Assembly: GCA_037367405.1 (NCBI GenBank)
Contig: JAZKJV010000157.1
Location: 310,001-374,000, forward strand
Source of the DNA: Ottelia alismoides
Lineage: Eukaryota > Streptophyta > Magnoliopsida > Alismatales > Hydrocharitaceae
Reading direction: 5' to 3'
Length of the DNA stretch: 64,000 nt
Positions 10,130 through 23,011 of this stretch are shown here, one piece after another. The notes under the pieces are model-generated. The model saw nothing but the letters and a program-made list of their open reading frames with translations, ran no database searches and was not told the origin of the DNA. Numbering within the stretch: position 1 is the first letter of the stretch; every line of letters starts with the position of its first letter. A program made the position numbers and the translations under genes.

Positions 10130-13100
10130 TAAGGTCTTCTCCTTCCGTCACCCATCTTCCTCTACTCCTCCCCATTGCACCTCTTGTTTCCTCTTTGGAA
10201 GAATCTTTCCAACTCCTTAAAACACCTGCGCACAAATTCACCACCACAAGCACTACCCGTCACCCGTTCTGCTTCTCACTCTTCATCGTCGATCTCCTTA
10301 AATCCTACCACTGCAATCATGTCCTCAGTAAACTCCTCACCAATCTCTCCAGATCCGTCTCTAACCTACTTTAGATCCTCCATAGTTATGATGGCTGGAT
10401 CATCAATAATTTCTAGGTCATCCATCTTAATAAAAGATGGGGCGGGCACCTTTGGAGTGCTCCTGGCCTCTTGTATACATTGGTTTTTAGCCTTCTTCAG
10501 TGGTGTCCACGATTTCGTAATGATGTTGGCGGATTGGGGAAGTCTCATGTTATGTGTTTCAATCACGCTCTTCACCTTGCGATGCATTGACTATTTCCAG
10601 GCTATGCTTGGATGTTGGATACAGTAGGTGGGTTCATATTTGTTGTGTTCTCGTCAGGTATGCATATTGATGCTGGGCAGACCAACACATGCCCTTCACC
10701 TCACAACTCTTGGACTCTTTTCAGGCTGCACCTTGGGGGGTTGGGGACGATGGTTGAGCTCATCTTGGATGGACTCGTCGAGTATGGGCATTGATGTTTT
10801 GATAGCAATGGAGGGCTACTCCACTGCATCGGTTTTTTAGGCTTCACACATGATTAGTCTATTTGGCTTGTTGTATCTGGTGTTGATGGGTTTAATTGTG
10901 GGTGGAAATGCTTCCCTTTGTTGTCGCAATTTCAAAGCGGATTTTCCTTATGCCTCAAACATTGGGGCTTTGACGGTGTCACTTGGTGACTGAGGCAAAT
11001 CTTTTCTTGGCCTTGAACATGGTCTTTGGATCCAATTTCTTAAGGCTTACTCGTCATGTGAATCTTGACTTTCTTCTGGATTTGAAGTTGGACTCTTCAA
11101 CCCCATGACTAACTTGATCCCTATTGTTGCTATTTTGAGGTGAATCACCCGTATGCCTTAAAAATTGATCCTTAAATGACGTCACTTGGTGGATGAGGCA
11201 AATCTTTTCTTGGCCTCAGTAGACGTGGCCTTTGGATCTGATTTCCAAAGGCTTACTTGTCATGTCAATCTTGGCTTTCTTTTGGATTCAAAATTGGATT
11301 TTTTGGTTGGTTGGTAAGAGTGTGTTTTCTCTCCGAGTCCTAGTTGTTCTCTCCCACCACACCCATTGAGGATGTTTTCTTGCCACCACCTCCTCAGTTG
11401 GTCCTCTTTGGTGGCTAGGTTGGCATTGTGTCTACGTGGAGTTCTTGTGTTGGAATTATACTTTTGACCCCTCCGCATTTAGTGGATGTTTTGGCTTGCC
11501 CCAAGCCCCTCGTGATGGGCATTCTTGGCCTTTATATGTCACTCTCCAAGGTCGAAAGCGATCAAAGGTTGGCCCCTCTTGATGTCCTACTCATCTTGCT
11601 CTGTCCATATGGAAGGCAAACCATGTGAAGTTATTTTGTAGTGGCTTTGTCGGGTTGTCGTCTCATTCAGACATGCTTTAGGGGATTGTTGATAGGACTC
11701 CTTGCCCTACTTGATGAGGGTTCAAGGCATTGTGTTTGGTGACATAGGTGTACTAACGTGCTTGATTGATGATGATTCTTACCTCATTTTCGGGGATTGG
11801 GATGTTAAGATAAGATGTTGAAGACCCTGATGATTATCCCAAAAGCAGGGTTGAGGAGGTGGTGATCATGGAAAAGCTAGCGGGGGTTGCTATTGTGTTG
11901 ATGCGAAGCTTGCAGAAGCAGCCCCCTTTGTTTCCAGATGAAGCTTGTATCTTGGAATATACAAGGCCTGAGACAAGAGGATAATAGGTGGACAATGGAT
12001 TTGTTGCTTGAGGCATGAAAGGTGGGCGTGTCTTGTTTATAGAGGACAAAGATGGATTTTTGGGACAGATTTCTATGGATAGCAATTGCGGGCTGTTTGA
12101 GTTTCATGAGGTACATCGATGGGAGCATAGGGGTATTGTCATTGGGGAGTGGGGGTTTGACAGAGATCGTGGACTCAGTGGTTACTACTCCGGTTCTATC
12201 TGTTTTGTTGCGGAGACCATTTAATGGGATTATCCTCATGGTTTTTGCGGTTTATGGTCCGTTGGAGGCCTTTGCTTTGTCTAAGATGTACGATGAGCTA
12301 TGGATGGTGAGAAATCTTTCTCCTATTGGATTTTGGGAGGTCACTTTAATGTCATGTTGTTTCCTGTTGATCGTTCACGTCAGACCCTTGTTCCTTTCTT
12401 TTTCCTGGTTTTATATGAGAGATGTCGATGGCGGTGTTGGATGATGCGAACTTGCGGTACACTTGATGGAATTCCTCTTCGCAGTCTCGGTTGGATCGGT
12501 TTCTTAGTTTGATGGAGGCCGTCTTGGTGTTCTCATTAGTGAGTGCGGTGTTGTTTCCCCTGTTGCATTTAGACCACACAATAATTTCCAAGGACTCGAA
12601 GGTGGATCCCCGTCTTGGCAACATCTTCCGGTTCAAGCATGCGTGGTTGCATGATGATAGCTTTCGTAAGAGAATCTCACTCTTTGGCTATGATGAGTGA
12701 CAAATGGTTATGCGTCGAAGATGATGGTTGAGAAGCTTAGGGCTTTGTGTAGTTTGCTTTTGAGTTCAAAAGGGAGATCCACACGTGTAGGGCACAATGT
12801 AGGGAGGAAGCTTAGGCAGAGGTCGTGCCGCGTGCGTCTTAATCTACTATAGGACTCTCAAGAGCTATTGGAAGAGGAGAGGACTATGAGATGTGAACAC
12901 CATCACTTATTACTGAAGGAAGTTATACAGATGAAGATTGAGTGGCGGCAATGATGAGATGCATATATGGTTGAAGGAGGGGGAACACATACGCATGCTG
13001 CTTCCACTCGTTGGCGGATGAACGGAGGAGGTGCAATATGGTACACTCTATTGAGGTGAATAGGGAGATGATGGTAGGTGGCCATGCTATTGGGGATTCT

Positions 13101-15475
13101 ATGATATAACACTTCCACAAGCTTAATAGACTTGTGGTTGGTGGTGGTTCCTAGTGGGAGGATAAAAATGTGTCGCGACAATATGAGTTGCAGGTTGAGA
13201 AGGTGACATGACATTTCTTTATGGTAGAGGTGTGCTGGGATTTCGATCGAAATGCGATGAACACACGGTTTCGATGGCCTCCTAGTCTTCTTTAGAGTAT
13301 TCTGCGATCTGGATGGCGAGGAGGTTTTATTGTAGTTGAGGAGTTACTGTTTAAGAGCCATAGGTCTGAGTGGCAAAAATGTTCCTTTTTTTCCATTAAA
13401 GAAGGATGTGGTGCGTAGGGTGGAGGATGACATGCTACCTATTATTTTATTGAATGCCATCTATCTTATCGTGGCAAAAGTGCTGGCCAACAGGCTATGT
13501 GAGGTCCTTGGTTGGATCATTAACCCCCCTTCAAATGAGCTTCATTCTCGATGGGGTTGTAATGGCTATTGGATATTGTTGTCTGGAAGCGGAAGACGAA
13601 TGGTTTTTTTGTGGAAGGTTGATTTTTCCAAGGCATATGCATATGTGGATCAGAGATTCATTGAATGTCCGTGCATTGGGGGGGGGGATAGATGATATGT
13701 TGACCAGATGGACGACTAGATAAATGACTATATCGTCTTGTGATGTTCTTGTGAATGGAAGGCATGTTGAGGTTTTTTTTCAGCCGTAGGGAGGTGTCCG
13801 TTAGAGTGCATGTCGGCATCACTATCTTTGTTCTGGCACCAGATGTCATTGCTAGGATGGTTACCGGTATATTGGATGTGGTTTTTTTTTTCTGATTTCA
13901 GTGTTGTAGACTTTTGTGATGGTTTTTCAATATGTCGTCAACACCAATTTCCTCTTTGGAGGGGTGACATTAATTTGGTGGGCTGAGCTTATATGGTCCT
14001 TGAGCTATTTGGGATGCTGTCTGGGCTGCAGATTAACTATGGAAAATCAATCTCTGTTCATTTCGAGATGAACAAGGGCAAGGTGAGGAGATTTATGTCA
14101 TCTCTCCGTACACAACAGGGGGCACTCCTTATCACATATTTGGGTTCATCGCTAATTGGATATAGGCTAAGGTAAGATGATCACCTGCCTATGGTAGTGA
14201 AGATGGAGCAGAGACTGGCAGGTTGCTGAGTCACATGTTTGTCTAGGGGGGCTTCTGGAGCTTTTGAAGGTGTTTTTGTTTTGAATCTTGATTTTCCCTT
14301 GTCTATGCGCCTTCTGATTGGTGTTAGGGAGAACCACATGACAATGAGGAGGAGACATTTTGGGCTTTGTCAGGGAGTCGCATGAGATGTCACTGGTGGA
14401 GTGGAAGACCATGATGCTTATAAAGGAGGATATGGGGCTTGTAGTTTGAAGTTTAGAGGAGATGATTGGGTATGGTTGGCCAAGTGGTTGACCCACATAT
14501 GAGGGCGGTGGTTTGATCTGTTGAGTAGGTTGATTCATGTCATTTATGGGGTCACCTTATATCTTTTAATGCAGGAGGGACTCGCGGGAGTGGTGTGTGT
14601 GCCGTCAAACTCATGGAGAGACATGTTCAGTGCTGCTTCATGTTTCTTCTCTCATGAGGTTGAATTTGGGGGATGCCAATGGTTTTTGTTTTTGAAAAGA
14701 TGGTGGACTGGTCATTTTGCACTTGGAGCATGATTCCCACGATTGTTTGCTTTGATGACTGATGGGAATTTTTACGCAAGGGAGTGTAGGGAGGCAGATC
14801 ATTGGTTCCCTTGATTTCACTCAGATCTGATGGGTCAACACTTTACGGGCTGTATATTGTTGTTGTAGGCATTGCTTATGTTTGGAGGGTTGTTGGAGGG
14901 CTAGGATCACTTGGCGTCAGCAGACAACTTCTCGGTCAGGAAGGCTTACATGGCATTTTTTGCAATTACAGTTTTTGACACATGGATTATGTTGACATAG
15001 TACATGCGAACTTGGAAGTGGAAGGTGATGCTCCTGATTCAGATTCTCATTTGACTATTGAGGAGGGATTGGTTGCTGATTGGGAATGTTAGTGCATATT
15101 TTATGGAACATGTCAATGCTGTTCCACGATGGTGAATGACGTTGACCATTTGATTTTTTGATGCGATGTTTCGAGGTTTTTTTGGGAGGCAACTAAAATC
15201 GATTTGGTGGTGACATCAGATGCGACTGCTTTTTGGCAGTTGATTTACTGATCAGCGCTCGGGTCTTAACCATGCCCGTTACTATTTTTTGATCCATGTG
15301 GTTGGCACGGAATGCAGTCTTTTATAGTATTAGAGAATATATATGAAGAATATGTTAACACATGCTAAGATCCTTTGAGTCCCTTGTCTTAATTGTATGC
15401 CTTAAAACTGTATGTATAAAAGTTTTTTAGATGGGCATCTTCTTGACGTTCGAGTCTCTCCTTTCAAAAAAAATA
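10130..15475 (+). mobile_element. Decayed near-full-length L1-type LINE
   Basis: About 5.3 kb holds broken frames in the order expected of a plant L1. A Ser/Pro-rich start (about 10175-10500) could be ORF1. Endonuclease remnants are at about 12240-12380 (VYGPLE, then LGGHFNVMLFPVDRS) and 12490-12690 (LDRFL-like to FRFKHAWLHDDSF). Reverse transcriptase follows at about 13430-13700, with LNAIYLIVAKVLANRL and VDFSKAYAYVDQRFI, and at 13990-14160 with ELFGMLSGLQINYGKS. A degraded zinc-knuckle tail is near 15100-15240. It ends in CTTTCAAAAAAAA, a short poly-A-like tract. Stops and frameshifts exclude activity. The 5' border is approximate. Confidence 0.75.
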
Positions 15476-16488
15476 TCTATTAGGTTTGATTTTTTTTTCA
15501 GTTAGTTGTTAGGTGGAACTTGGAAGTTACATGTGAAATTTGGGTCGAGGGTTGCAGAGAGGTTGCAATTAAGGGCATGGAGCTTGGTATTGTCGTGATC
15601 ATGGTCTAGGTGTGGCAGAGAAGGGTAGGAAGGGGGCAACATTGCAGCCATGACGGATTGAGGGGCAGTTAGGATCCAGGAGAGGGAGCACCCATATAGG
15701 CAACAATGGTGGAGGGGACTTGTGACCTGAGAGGGACTGCTGGAACAACTCACGATAAATGAGGGACTATGTGAATGACATTGATGGTAGGGGTATTGAT
15801 GAGGGTTGGGTGATCGTCAGAAGGTGGAGATTTCGGTGTGGGTTGAAGGGGGAGGGGAAGGATATGACATGGTGGAAGAAGATGAAGAAAGGCAAAAATG
15901 ACATTTTTATTGTTTTATTATTGATTTGTAAATATTTGAATTTCATTTTAGTTCAACGGTTTGACCCATTTGTCTGAACAGCAGGGGCACACGTGTTATT
16001 AGAGAGGCTTTGCTAGATGTTGCTGTGATATTTTGAAATAAGTAAGGCCACATGTGTTATTGACAAATTTCGGAAGATGCAACCATAAAAGTACACGTAT
16101 AGATTTGTTATGACATCGGAAATGTTCTTTTTAAAAGTAATTATGTCAGTTGATAATTTTTACTGTATTATAATTCCATAGGGAGAAATTGGGATCTAAG
16201 CATTTCAGCATATGTAGAAAAACATATTTACACCTGTAGGCTTAGCAAAGTAAAGTTCCGTCGATTTTTTTATGTACCCGTGGTGCCAAGTAAAGATTTC
16301 TGCCAATTTTCTCTCTCCATTTGGGAAAGTCTTCCAGTCATTTGCACTGTTTATACTTTATATGCAAACTTTTTGTTGCTAATTTCTGAGCCCTAAAATT
16401 CCACCGCTCAAATTTAATTTTTGTTGTCGCCGAATTCTCAATTTGCATCATCAATTTGTAAGTGGCTGCTTGTTTTCCTCTCTTGCAG

Positions 16489-16848
16489 GTGAAGCGGAAA
16501 TATAGAATTGCACCCAATTTAGGTTTCCAAGATCAGATAGGCTCCAAGCCACCACCTATTGAAGGCAGTCAAAATGAACATGCAAAAGCTGAAGTGAAGG
16601 AAACCAAACTTCTTACTAAATCTCAAATTGATGCCGAACTAGAGAAGATTCGGAACATGACTGCTCTAGAAGCTGCTGCTGCTGCTGCGCGGGCAATTGC
16701 AGAAGCTGAAGCTGCCACAGAAGAAGCTGAAGAAGCAGCGCGGGAGGCAGAAGCTGCAGAAGCTGATGCAGAAGCAGCTCAAGCTTTTGCCTTGGCTGCT
16801 ATGGATACTTTGAAAGGAAGAATGTCTGGTAAGAATGTGGTATGTTGA
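16489..16848 (+). CDS. TRB: TRB/SMH telomere-repeat-binding factor, terminal exon
   Basis: The exon starts after CTCTTGCAG and encodes 119 residues plus TGA. It opens with VKRKYRIAPN, the end of the H15 domain. A Ser/Thr/Lys-rich linker follows, with LLTKSQIDAELEKIRNMTA. Residues about 65-110 form a long Ala/Glu coiled coil (AEAEAATEEAEEAAREAEAA, then DAEAAQAFALAAM). It ends TLKGRMSGKNVVC, similar to the TLKGRN...K tail of known TRB proteins. The coiled coil mediates TRB self-association and partner binding. An in-frame ATG at 16462 lies in the intron and is not the start. A possible donor (TCTG/GTAAGA at 16828/16829) could feed a further exon, but the length and tail fit a genuine C-terminus. 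Confidence 0.87.
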   Translation: MKRKYRIAPNLGFQDQIGSKPPPIEGSQNEHAKAEVKETKLLTKSQIDAELEKIRNMTALEAAAAAARAIAEAEAATEEAEEAAREAEAAEADAEAAQAFALAAMDTLKGRMSGKNVVC

Positions 16849-17459
16849 TTTGACTGTTTCCTAACTTTGTATTTGGTACCAGTCCTTGATTATTTGAATC
16901 TGCAACGTCATCATTGCATAAGGCTGTATCCTGAATATGTCTCTGAACTCCGGATCCACAACTTATCCTCATTTTTTTCTTTATGGTATCCGTCATGTTG
17001 ATCCCCATACTATTGCCGTGATTAGCAATTTGCGCTAAATTACTTAGTGGACCAGACAGTTTTTTTTAAGTCTTGGGTATCTTGTTTCTTAATGTCAAGG
17101 GTAGTACAAACATGGACGGAAAACGTCCTCAAAGTTTCATGTCCTCACCAAGCATTTGGGTGCCTGTGCATTTTTCTGTTAGAACTAATGTCATTTCCAT
17201 CTGCTTTTACTCGTAAGTTCACAGAGTCATTGGATAGTGCTGTTCAGTTAATCCTCAGGTATTAGTCCTAAAAATAATGATTTGCTCAATAATGATATCA
17301 ACTCATTTGTCTTTACATTTTTGGTGAAGAGCTAATTGTTTGCCTATCCTTTAAACCATACCGTGACTTATTTTGCTTACACATGTTTCCAGTTTATTGC
17401 TTACACGTGTTCCCAGTTTATATGGAGTATCATTTTATGCCTTTAATTTATGACAGATA
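16849..17459 (+). other. 3' flank of TRB, likely 3' UTR and beyond
   Basis: No coding match. It is AT-rich, has no TE motif and extends to the start of an LTR-like fragment at 17460. It probably includes the TRB 3' UTR. I could not pick the polyadenylation site with confidence. Confidence 0.4.
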
Positions 17460-18980
17460 TGTTTAAGAGTGTCTTAGGTGGCTTATCTGATCTCTTCATG
17501 ATCCAATTACCACGCCCCCGTGTTTAATCTCACATCATCTATAGGCGGGACTTTGATGTGCTATTGCGGCCATATAGAGTTCTCTATAGTTTTATTCTTT
17601 GTGGAAGACTGGCCCATGATTTTCTTCCATTTGTGGCATTTTTGCATGATGGATTCTTGATAGAACCCTATGTTCTCCTAGCAGCCAAAGGCTCCATAGA
17701 CGACATGCCTCAACAATATTAACATCAACGACCACATCCGTAAAACGTTGCAGTACTAGCCCTAGTGGTTATCTAAGGCAAGCCATTGAGTGCTCTCAGC
17801 TGCGAGAACAACAACGCCGCTCAACAATGGGAGTGCCATATACAACGTATCTCACCGTCCAATATCTACCCACATGCACGATCCTCCTAAACACGCAATA
17901 TCCAAGTTACTCTTCGGACATGATCCCTCTCTAGGCATAAAATCTCCCCCTCGGGGAATATTTCAAGGCAAACATATTGGAGGCACACACATCGAATCTT
18001 GACGAGCATGATGGGATGACATCATGTCAAGGCAGACCTTGTATCTTGAATTGGAAACAACAATGATGGGTTCCCTTGCAAGAACCCTATGGAAAAAATG
18101 GCAGCGATGGGATTTACAGAACCCTCATTACGGTAAGGGCTAGTTCAATGATGTGTTCAACCCTCTCACAGAAAAGATTGCAGGAACCTTAGACCGGCGC
18201 TGACACAATAACACCATGAGAACATCACTAGAGATACTACAAGCACCTCCAGCAATGGCCCTCTTCTCAAGATCTTCGAATGTTATTGTTGAAGAGTTTT
18301 ATGTTATGTCATTGTTTCAGTAATATGTAATTTACCCATTAGGGTTTCTCTCTTTTATATAAGAGAACCCTTGGACTATATCAGTAAACATAATAGAGTA
18401 TTCTTCTCCACATGGTATCAGAGCGACGATCCTAGACCAGAGCATTGAGCCAAAACTCTAACCCTACCTTCTAGCCTCCTCCATGCGTCACACCCTTTGC
18501 GTGCCTCCGCACGGAGCCCTTGCAACCCCCATCTTCCGCGAGTAGGGTAGCGCGTCACCCAACATCAGCTATCTCCTCGTGCGTCGCCCCCTCGCGGTTG
18601 CTGCCACCTCGTGCGTCGCCAACAGTAGCAGCTAGCAGTTACCACCTCGTATGTCGCCCCCTTGTGGCTTCTGCTTCCTCGTGTGCCGCCCCTAGTGGCT
18701 TCTCTGTTGCTCTGCCTTGCAACAGCAGACTGTGGTGCCACCCAAGGGGTTTTGGCCTCCCAAAGGTGATTCGTGACCTCCTAAACACGATCCAAGTGCT
18801 TATGCAGTCTTGAGTTCGTGTTTTTGGCTTGATTTCGGAGGTTTGGGTCTGATTTACCTTATTTTAGATTAAAATCAAACCACATTTTGTCTAAAGACGG
18901 TTGCGGTATGTGTCTAAGTCAACAACCATCTCTTCTCATGTCTGTTTAGATACCTTACGATCGGTCTAAGGTCGTAGTGA

Positions 18981-19316
18981 TTGTTCGCGATATCAGAAAG
19001 TATGGTTGATATGCCATCTACGGGTGCCTTTAAGAGTCCCACACCTATTGTCAAGATGGACGATACCAACTACGAGTTGCGAACAATGCAATTCATGAAT
19101 TTGATGCAATGTCATGGCAAGAAACATGTTCTGACGCAGGATGAGCCGGTGGATAAGACTGGGTCCAACGCCTCATGTGAGGCTGATTATGCATATGTCA
19201 AGGTGTGGTTATCTGATATTGTTTCTGTGGAGATAGCCAACGATATCCTTAGTCAACCCATATCAAAGGCACTATGGGACATTCTCGCAGGGACAATACT
19301 CTCAGGCGAAGAATGA
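18981..19316 (+). pseudogene. copia gag remnant
   Basis: A 111-codon frame has VKMDDTNYELRTMQFMNLM near its start and SQPISKALWDIL near its end, matching the N-terminal half of plant copia Gag (UBN2-type). It stops at 19317 where the family would continue. Gag-like sequence persists out of frame to about 19620, including a YTSLRA-like segment. No intact zinc knuckle was seen. Confidence 0.7.
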
Positions 19317-19886
19317 GTCAAAGATACTGCAGCTCCGGCACGATATCTTCACGACCAAACCAAACATGGTGATCGTCTCATTCATACCTTGTATACATCT
19401 TTGAGGGCTATCTTTGACCGACTTCACAACTACATACATCAGACAACCTCTCCAGAGCAACACAAGGCCTACAAAGACTCTATCATAACTGGTGTTTTTC
19501 TGGCTGCCCTCAAATTATAATATGACTAGCCTTGCTTTCAACTTCTTATCGATGCTACCAATACCATACCTCCTATAGAGGAAGCATACTGCAGGCTAAG
19601 CCGATTGAGTATCTCCTTTGCCACACCTTCTCAGAGTTCATCGGCTATGGTTGCATCACATGATTGAGGTGGATCTACTCCTTTCAGAGGATGAGGCACA
19701 CGCGGCGGAGGCACTTCACGCCCACGTCAGACATGTTCATATTGTCACCGCATATGTCATTCAAAAGATACATGCTACTCCAAGCACGTATTCCCACCAT
19801 CAACTCATGCTACAGAGCAGACTTAGACTGCTCCTGATCTCACTGATATGCACTAAGATAATTTTGTTGCTCGTCTGAGAGAGATT

Positions 19887-21072
19887 ATGCCTCCAATCGT
19901 TGGATCTTCTAGCACCGATCCATTAGACACTATAGCCTTTGCCTTTACTAGTAGTTCAAGTATTACTCATGCATTTACTGGTCGCTCTCGACTAGATCCT
20001 TTAGAGTGGATAATGGATTTCGAAGCATCACACCATATCTATGGAGATAGATTGCAGTTTGGTAAATATAATCCATCACAACCAGGTATATCAGTAGTGT
20101 TTACTGATAGGACTCAATCCCCAATTACTAAGCAGGGGGAGGTTCATTTGATACCATCTATACATCTGCAGAATGTTCTTCATGCACCTGCCTTTTTCAT
20201 GAATTTACTGTCTATTAGCCATATTACAATGGATTTACATTGTCGTGCTATATTTGACCATAGTTCCATTATTTTTCAGGATATACTCATGGGCATGGTG
20301 ATTGGATATGGTTGTGAATATGGAGGCTATACATGTTGTCTCAGTTTCTGTATGCTAGTGCCACTTCCCTTTTTGTAAGATCCATTTCCTCATATACATG
20401 GCATCTCAGATTTAGCCACCTACCGTTGCATAAAATTTGTGATCTCATACCTGGCGTCTCTATCAAGTCTAGTTTCCAGTGTGAGTCATGTGAACTTGGA
20501 AAGCATCATCGGTCCATCTTTCCAAGTCGTCAAGGTTAGAGTAGTCATGGTTTGTTTGATTTATTTCATCTAGATATGTGGGGTCCAAGTCGTGCACCTG
20601 ATCACCAGGAATACATTTATTATCTTGTTTGTGTTGATTTTTCCAGATTGTCATGTGTCTTTCTTTTGAAGCAGAAGTCTGAGGCGAGTACTATTATTCA
20701 AAATTTTGTGGTTAAAATCAAAAATATTTTCTTTGCCTTAATAAAATACATTCGTTCGGATAATGCGCTTGAGTTTTGTTCTACACATTTGACACATTTT
20801 TTAGCTCACGTGGCATCATTAATCAGACATCTTGTCCTTATACGTCTCAACAGAACGGTGTGGCAGAATGCAAACACCGATATTTTCTAGATATCACCAG
20901 GTGTGATCCACATTCTTTTTGGAGCGATACTGTGATGGCAACTTGTTATCTCATAAACCATATACCCTCCACAATCTTGGGCGAAAAGGCGTTATTTGAT
21001 CTTGCTTTTCCTGATAAAGACCTCTTCTCTCTTGCCCCACGAGTGTTTGGGTGCAGTATTTGTCCATATCCT
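19887..21072 (+). pseudogene. copia protease and integrase remnant
   Basis: The protease reads EWIMDFEASHHIYGD; the family motif is D-S-G-A-S-H-H, so the catalytic Asp is present but the Ser and Gly are changed. The pre-integrase zinc finger (about 20396-20510) has WHLRFSHLPLHKI and CESCELGKHHRS. The integrase core starts near 20552 with FHLDMWGPS and continues IRSDNALEF. A frameshift near 20800 moves the frame to SCPYTSQQNGVAE. The frame is cut at about 21072, within VFGC, by an inserted repeat and resumes near 23012 with HDKIDPRVV. Confidence 0.8.
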
Positions 21073-21079
21073 ACGTACC

Positions 21080-23010
21080 GGTCAAGGAAGGCCATATCGG
21101 TATCGGATATCTTATCGGTCTGCCCGGAAAAGGATATATCAGGGATATATCAACGATGTCGGTGGAAATGTCGGAAATAGATCAAAAAACCATTTTTGCC
21201 ATTTTTCAAAAATTAAAATCATCCAAGATATTAAAACAACAAATAACCTACAAATACACACTCACACATATTGGTCATTTATACCCCATATATCGCACAT
21301 ATCGATCATATCGAACATATCATTGGTATTGTTAATTGTTAACATATGGATATTGGAAATGGAGTTCGTCCAAGTTCTTAAAGCACTAAATAACTTACAA
21401 ATATACACTTAAATATTACATATATATATATATCATATATGATCCTTATCTTTATATGGCGCGTGGTTCATATCGGTCATATCCGACACATAGTGAATGG
21501 AGAAAATAAAGATTTATCTATTCACAAAAACAAATGAAGAAAATACAAATCAATGTAATATTGTAAAAGAGATTACTTAGAACCAAAAGTTACACGGAGG
21601 ATCTGAATCGCTCCCCCAGCCCTGTTGTCTCTCATAGTGGATCGCAGACTCAATAAACTTGCAGTAGTTTTCCCGTGTCATATACGAGTACATGGCCTTG
21701 TAATCCATGACATACTGCCTGTATTGATGACCATTGATCCCTATGAGTATCCTGTGATGAGAATAAGCATCACTAGATCCGGTATCACGAGGTGCACGAC
21801 GAGGCTGCGAAGTACTGGTTTGAGATCCTCGGGATGATGACGGCGTAGTAGGAGATCTCTATGGAGGACCAGGAGGAGGAGCGACAGGCACATAATCATT
21901 TATTTGTTGATAATTTTTGTTTTAATTCACGGATTTAATTAATTACTACTTTGTTGTTAAAATAAATCACCATAACATCATGTTTCCTATGTCTAAAACA
22001 AGAGATCAAAGTTCACTCATCCATAACTTAACTTAATCTTGCAACATAACTCCAAAACCCCAACATTAGTTCACGAAAAGTCTCACTAAATTTTAGATCT
22101 AATTTTTAATTCACGGATTTAATTAATTACTACTCTATTGTTAGTATGAATCACCATAAAATCATGTTTCTTATGTCAAAACAAGAGATCCAACTCCGTT
22201 CATCCATAACATAACTTAATCTCGCAACATAACTCAGAAACCCCTAAATTAGTTCACCAAAAATCTCACAAAATTGTAGATCTAATTTTCAATTCATGGA
22301 TTTTTACTACTTTTTTAACAAAAATCACCATAAGATCTTGAATTTCTACGTCTAAAACAAGAGCTCCAACTCCATTCATCCATAACTTAACTTAATCTCT
22401 CAATGTAACTCAAAAACCCTAAATTACTTCACCAAAAATCTCACTAAATTGTAGATATAATTTTCAATTCACTGATTTAATTAATTACTACTTTTTTAAA
22501 CAAAAAACTCCATAAAGTCTTGAATTTCTATGTCTTAAATAAGAGCTCCAACTCCGTTCATCCATAACCTAACTTAATCCCTCAATGTAACTCAAAACCC
22601 CCAAACTACTTCACCAAATATCTCACTAATTAATTCAAATCTTACCAAAAAAATAAGAAGATGCATCACCTAACAACTATGTACAAAAACCCTAAAAAAA
22701 TCACAATTTCCCAAAAAAATCGGAGTAGATATGGAATTTTACATGTTACCTCAATGGAATGAAGCCAAGCTCTTGGAGAATTCCTTGCAAGCTTGAAACA
22801 AATGAAATGGACGATATTGCTGAAATGGGATCGATTTGCTTGCATTTCTACGTTGGAAGATACCTTATGTGTGCGATATATCGCCGACACCCGATATATC
22901 GGTATAATATTGGCAATATCCATGTAAAGGGACATACAACCTGATATCGATACCCTTGATTTCCTGATAATGATATATTGATGACATATCGCCCATAGAT
23001 CGTGAAATGA
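21080..23010. mobile_element. 1.9-kb unclassified insertion with GATATATCGG-rich ends
   Basis: It interrupts the copia integrase. The left end is rich in ATATCGGTATCGGATATC and GGGATATATCAACGATGTCGG. The right end carries the same motifs inverted (GCGATATATCGCC, CCCGATATATCGG, CCTGATATCGATACCC). The flanking target reads CCGGTCAAG on the left and CCGTTCATG on the right, a possible 9-bp duplication with two mismatches. That would fit a Mutator-like non-autonomous element. The interior is non-coding and contains four tandem units. Confidence 0.6.
21921..22641 (+). repeat. Four tandem units of about 175-187 bp
   Basis: Units start near 21921, 22108, 22290 and 22465. Each opens AATTCACGGATTTAATTAAT or a variant and contains AAATCACCATAA, AACAAGAG, a CATCCATAAC-TAACTTAATC block and a closing TCTCAC-AAATT block. 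Unit lengths are about 187, 182, 175 and 177. They are diverged but collinear. A microtubule of satellite-like DNA inside a transposon is the simplest reading. Confidence 0.85.
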
Positions 23011-23011
23011 C

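Larger units (their letters stand above)
1923..16488 (+). other. 14.6-kb intron of the TRB gene, filled with transposons
   Basis: The intron runs from the GT donor after the H15 exon to TCTTGCAG before the last exon. Both flanking exons are phase 0 and join in frame. It contains a SINE (2603-2797), a LINE fragment (about 3290-4600), an inverted SINE (4674-4904), a TRIM (5345-5916), a LINE 3' fragment (about 6480-7153), a young LTR element (7154-9696) and a decayed LINE (about 10130-15475). The stretches 1923-2588, 4925-5339, 5922-6480, 9702-10130 and 15476-16440 show nothing recognisable. Most insertions are in the same orientation as the gene. Confidence 0.75.

Noticed and set aside
16462..16488. 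ATG at 16462 as the start of a 128-residue protein
   Set aside because: It lies in the pyrimidine-rich intron end. The family match begins exactly at the AG/GTG splice at 16489.
17047..17265. Additional TRB exon downstream of 16848
   Set aside because: No family match. The tail TLKGRMSGKNVVC already resembles the normal C-terminus.
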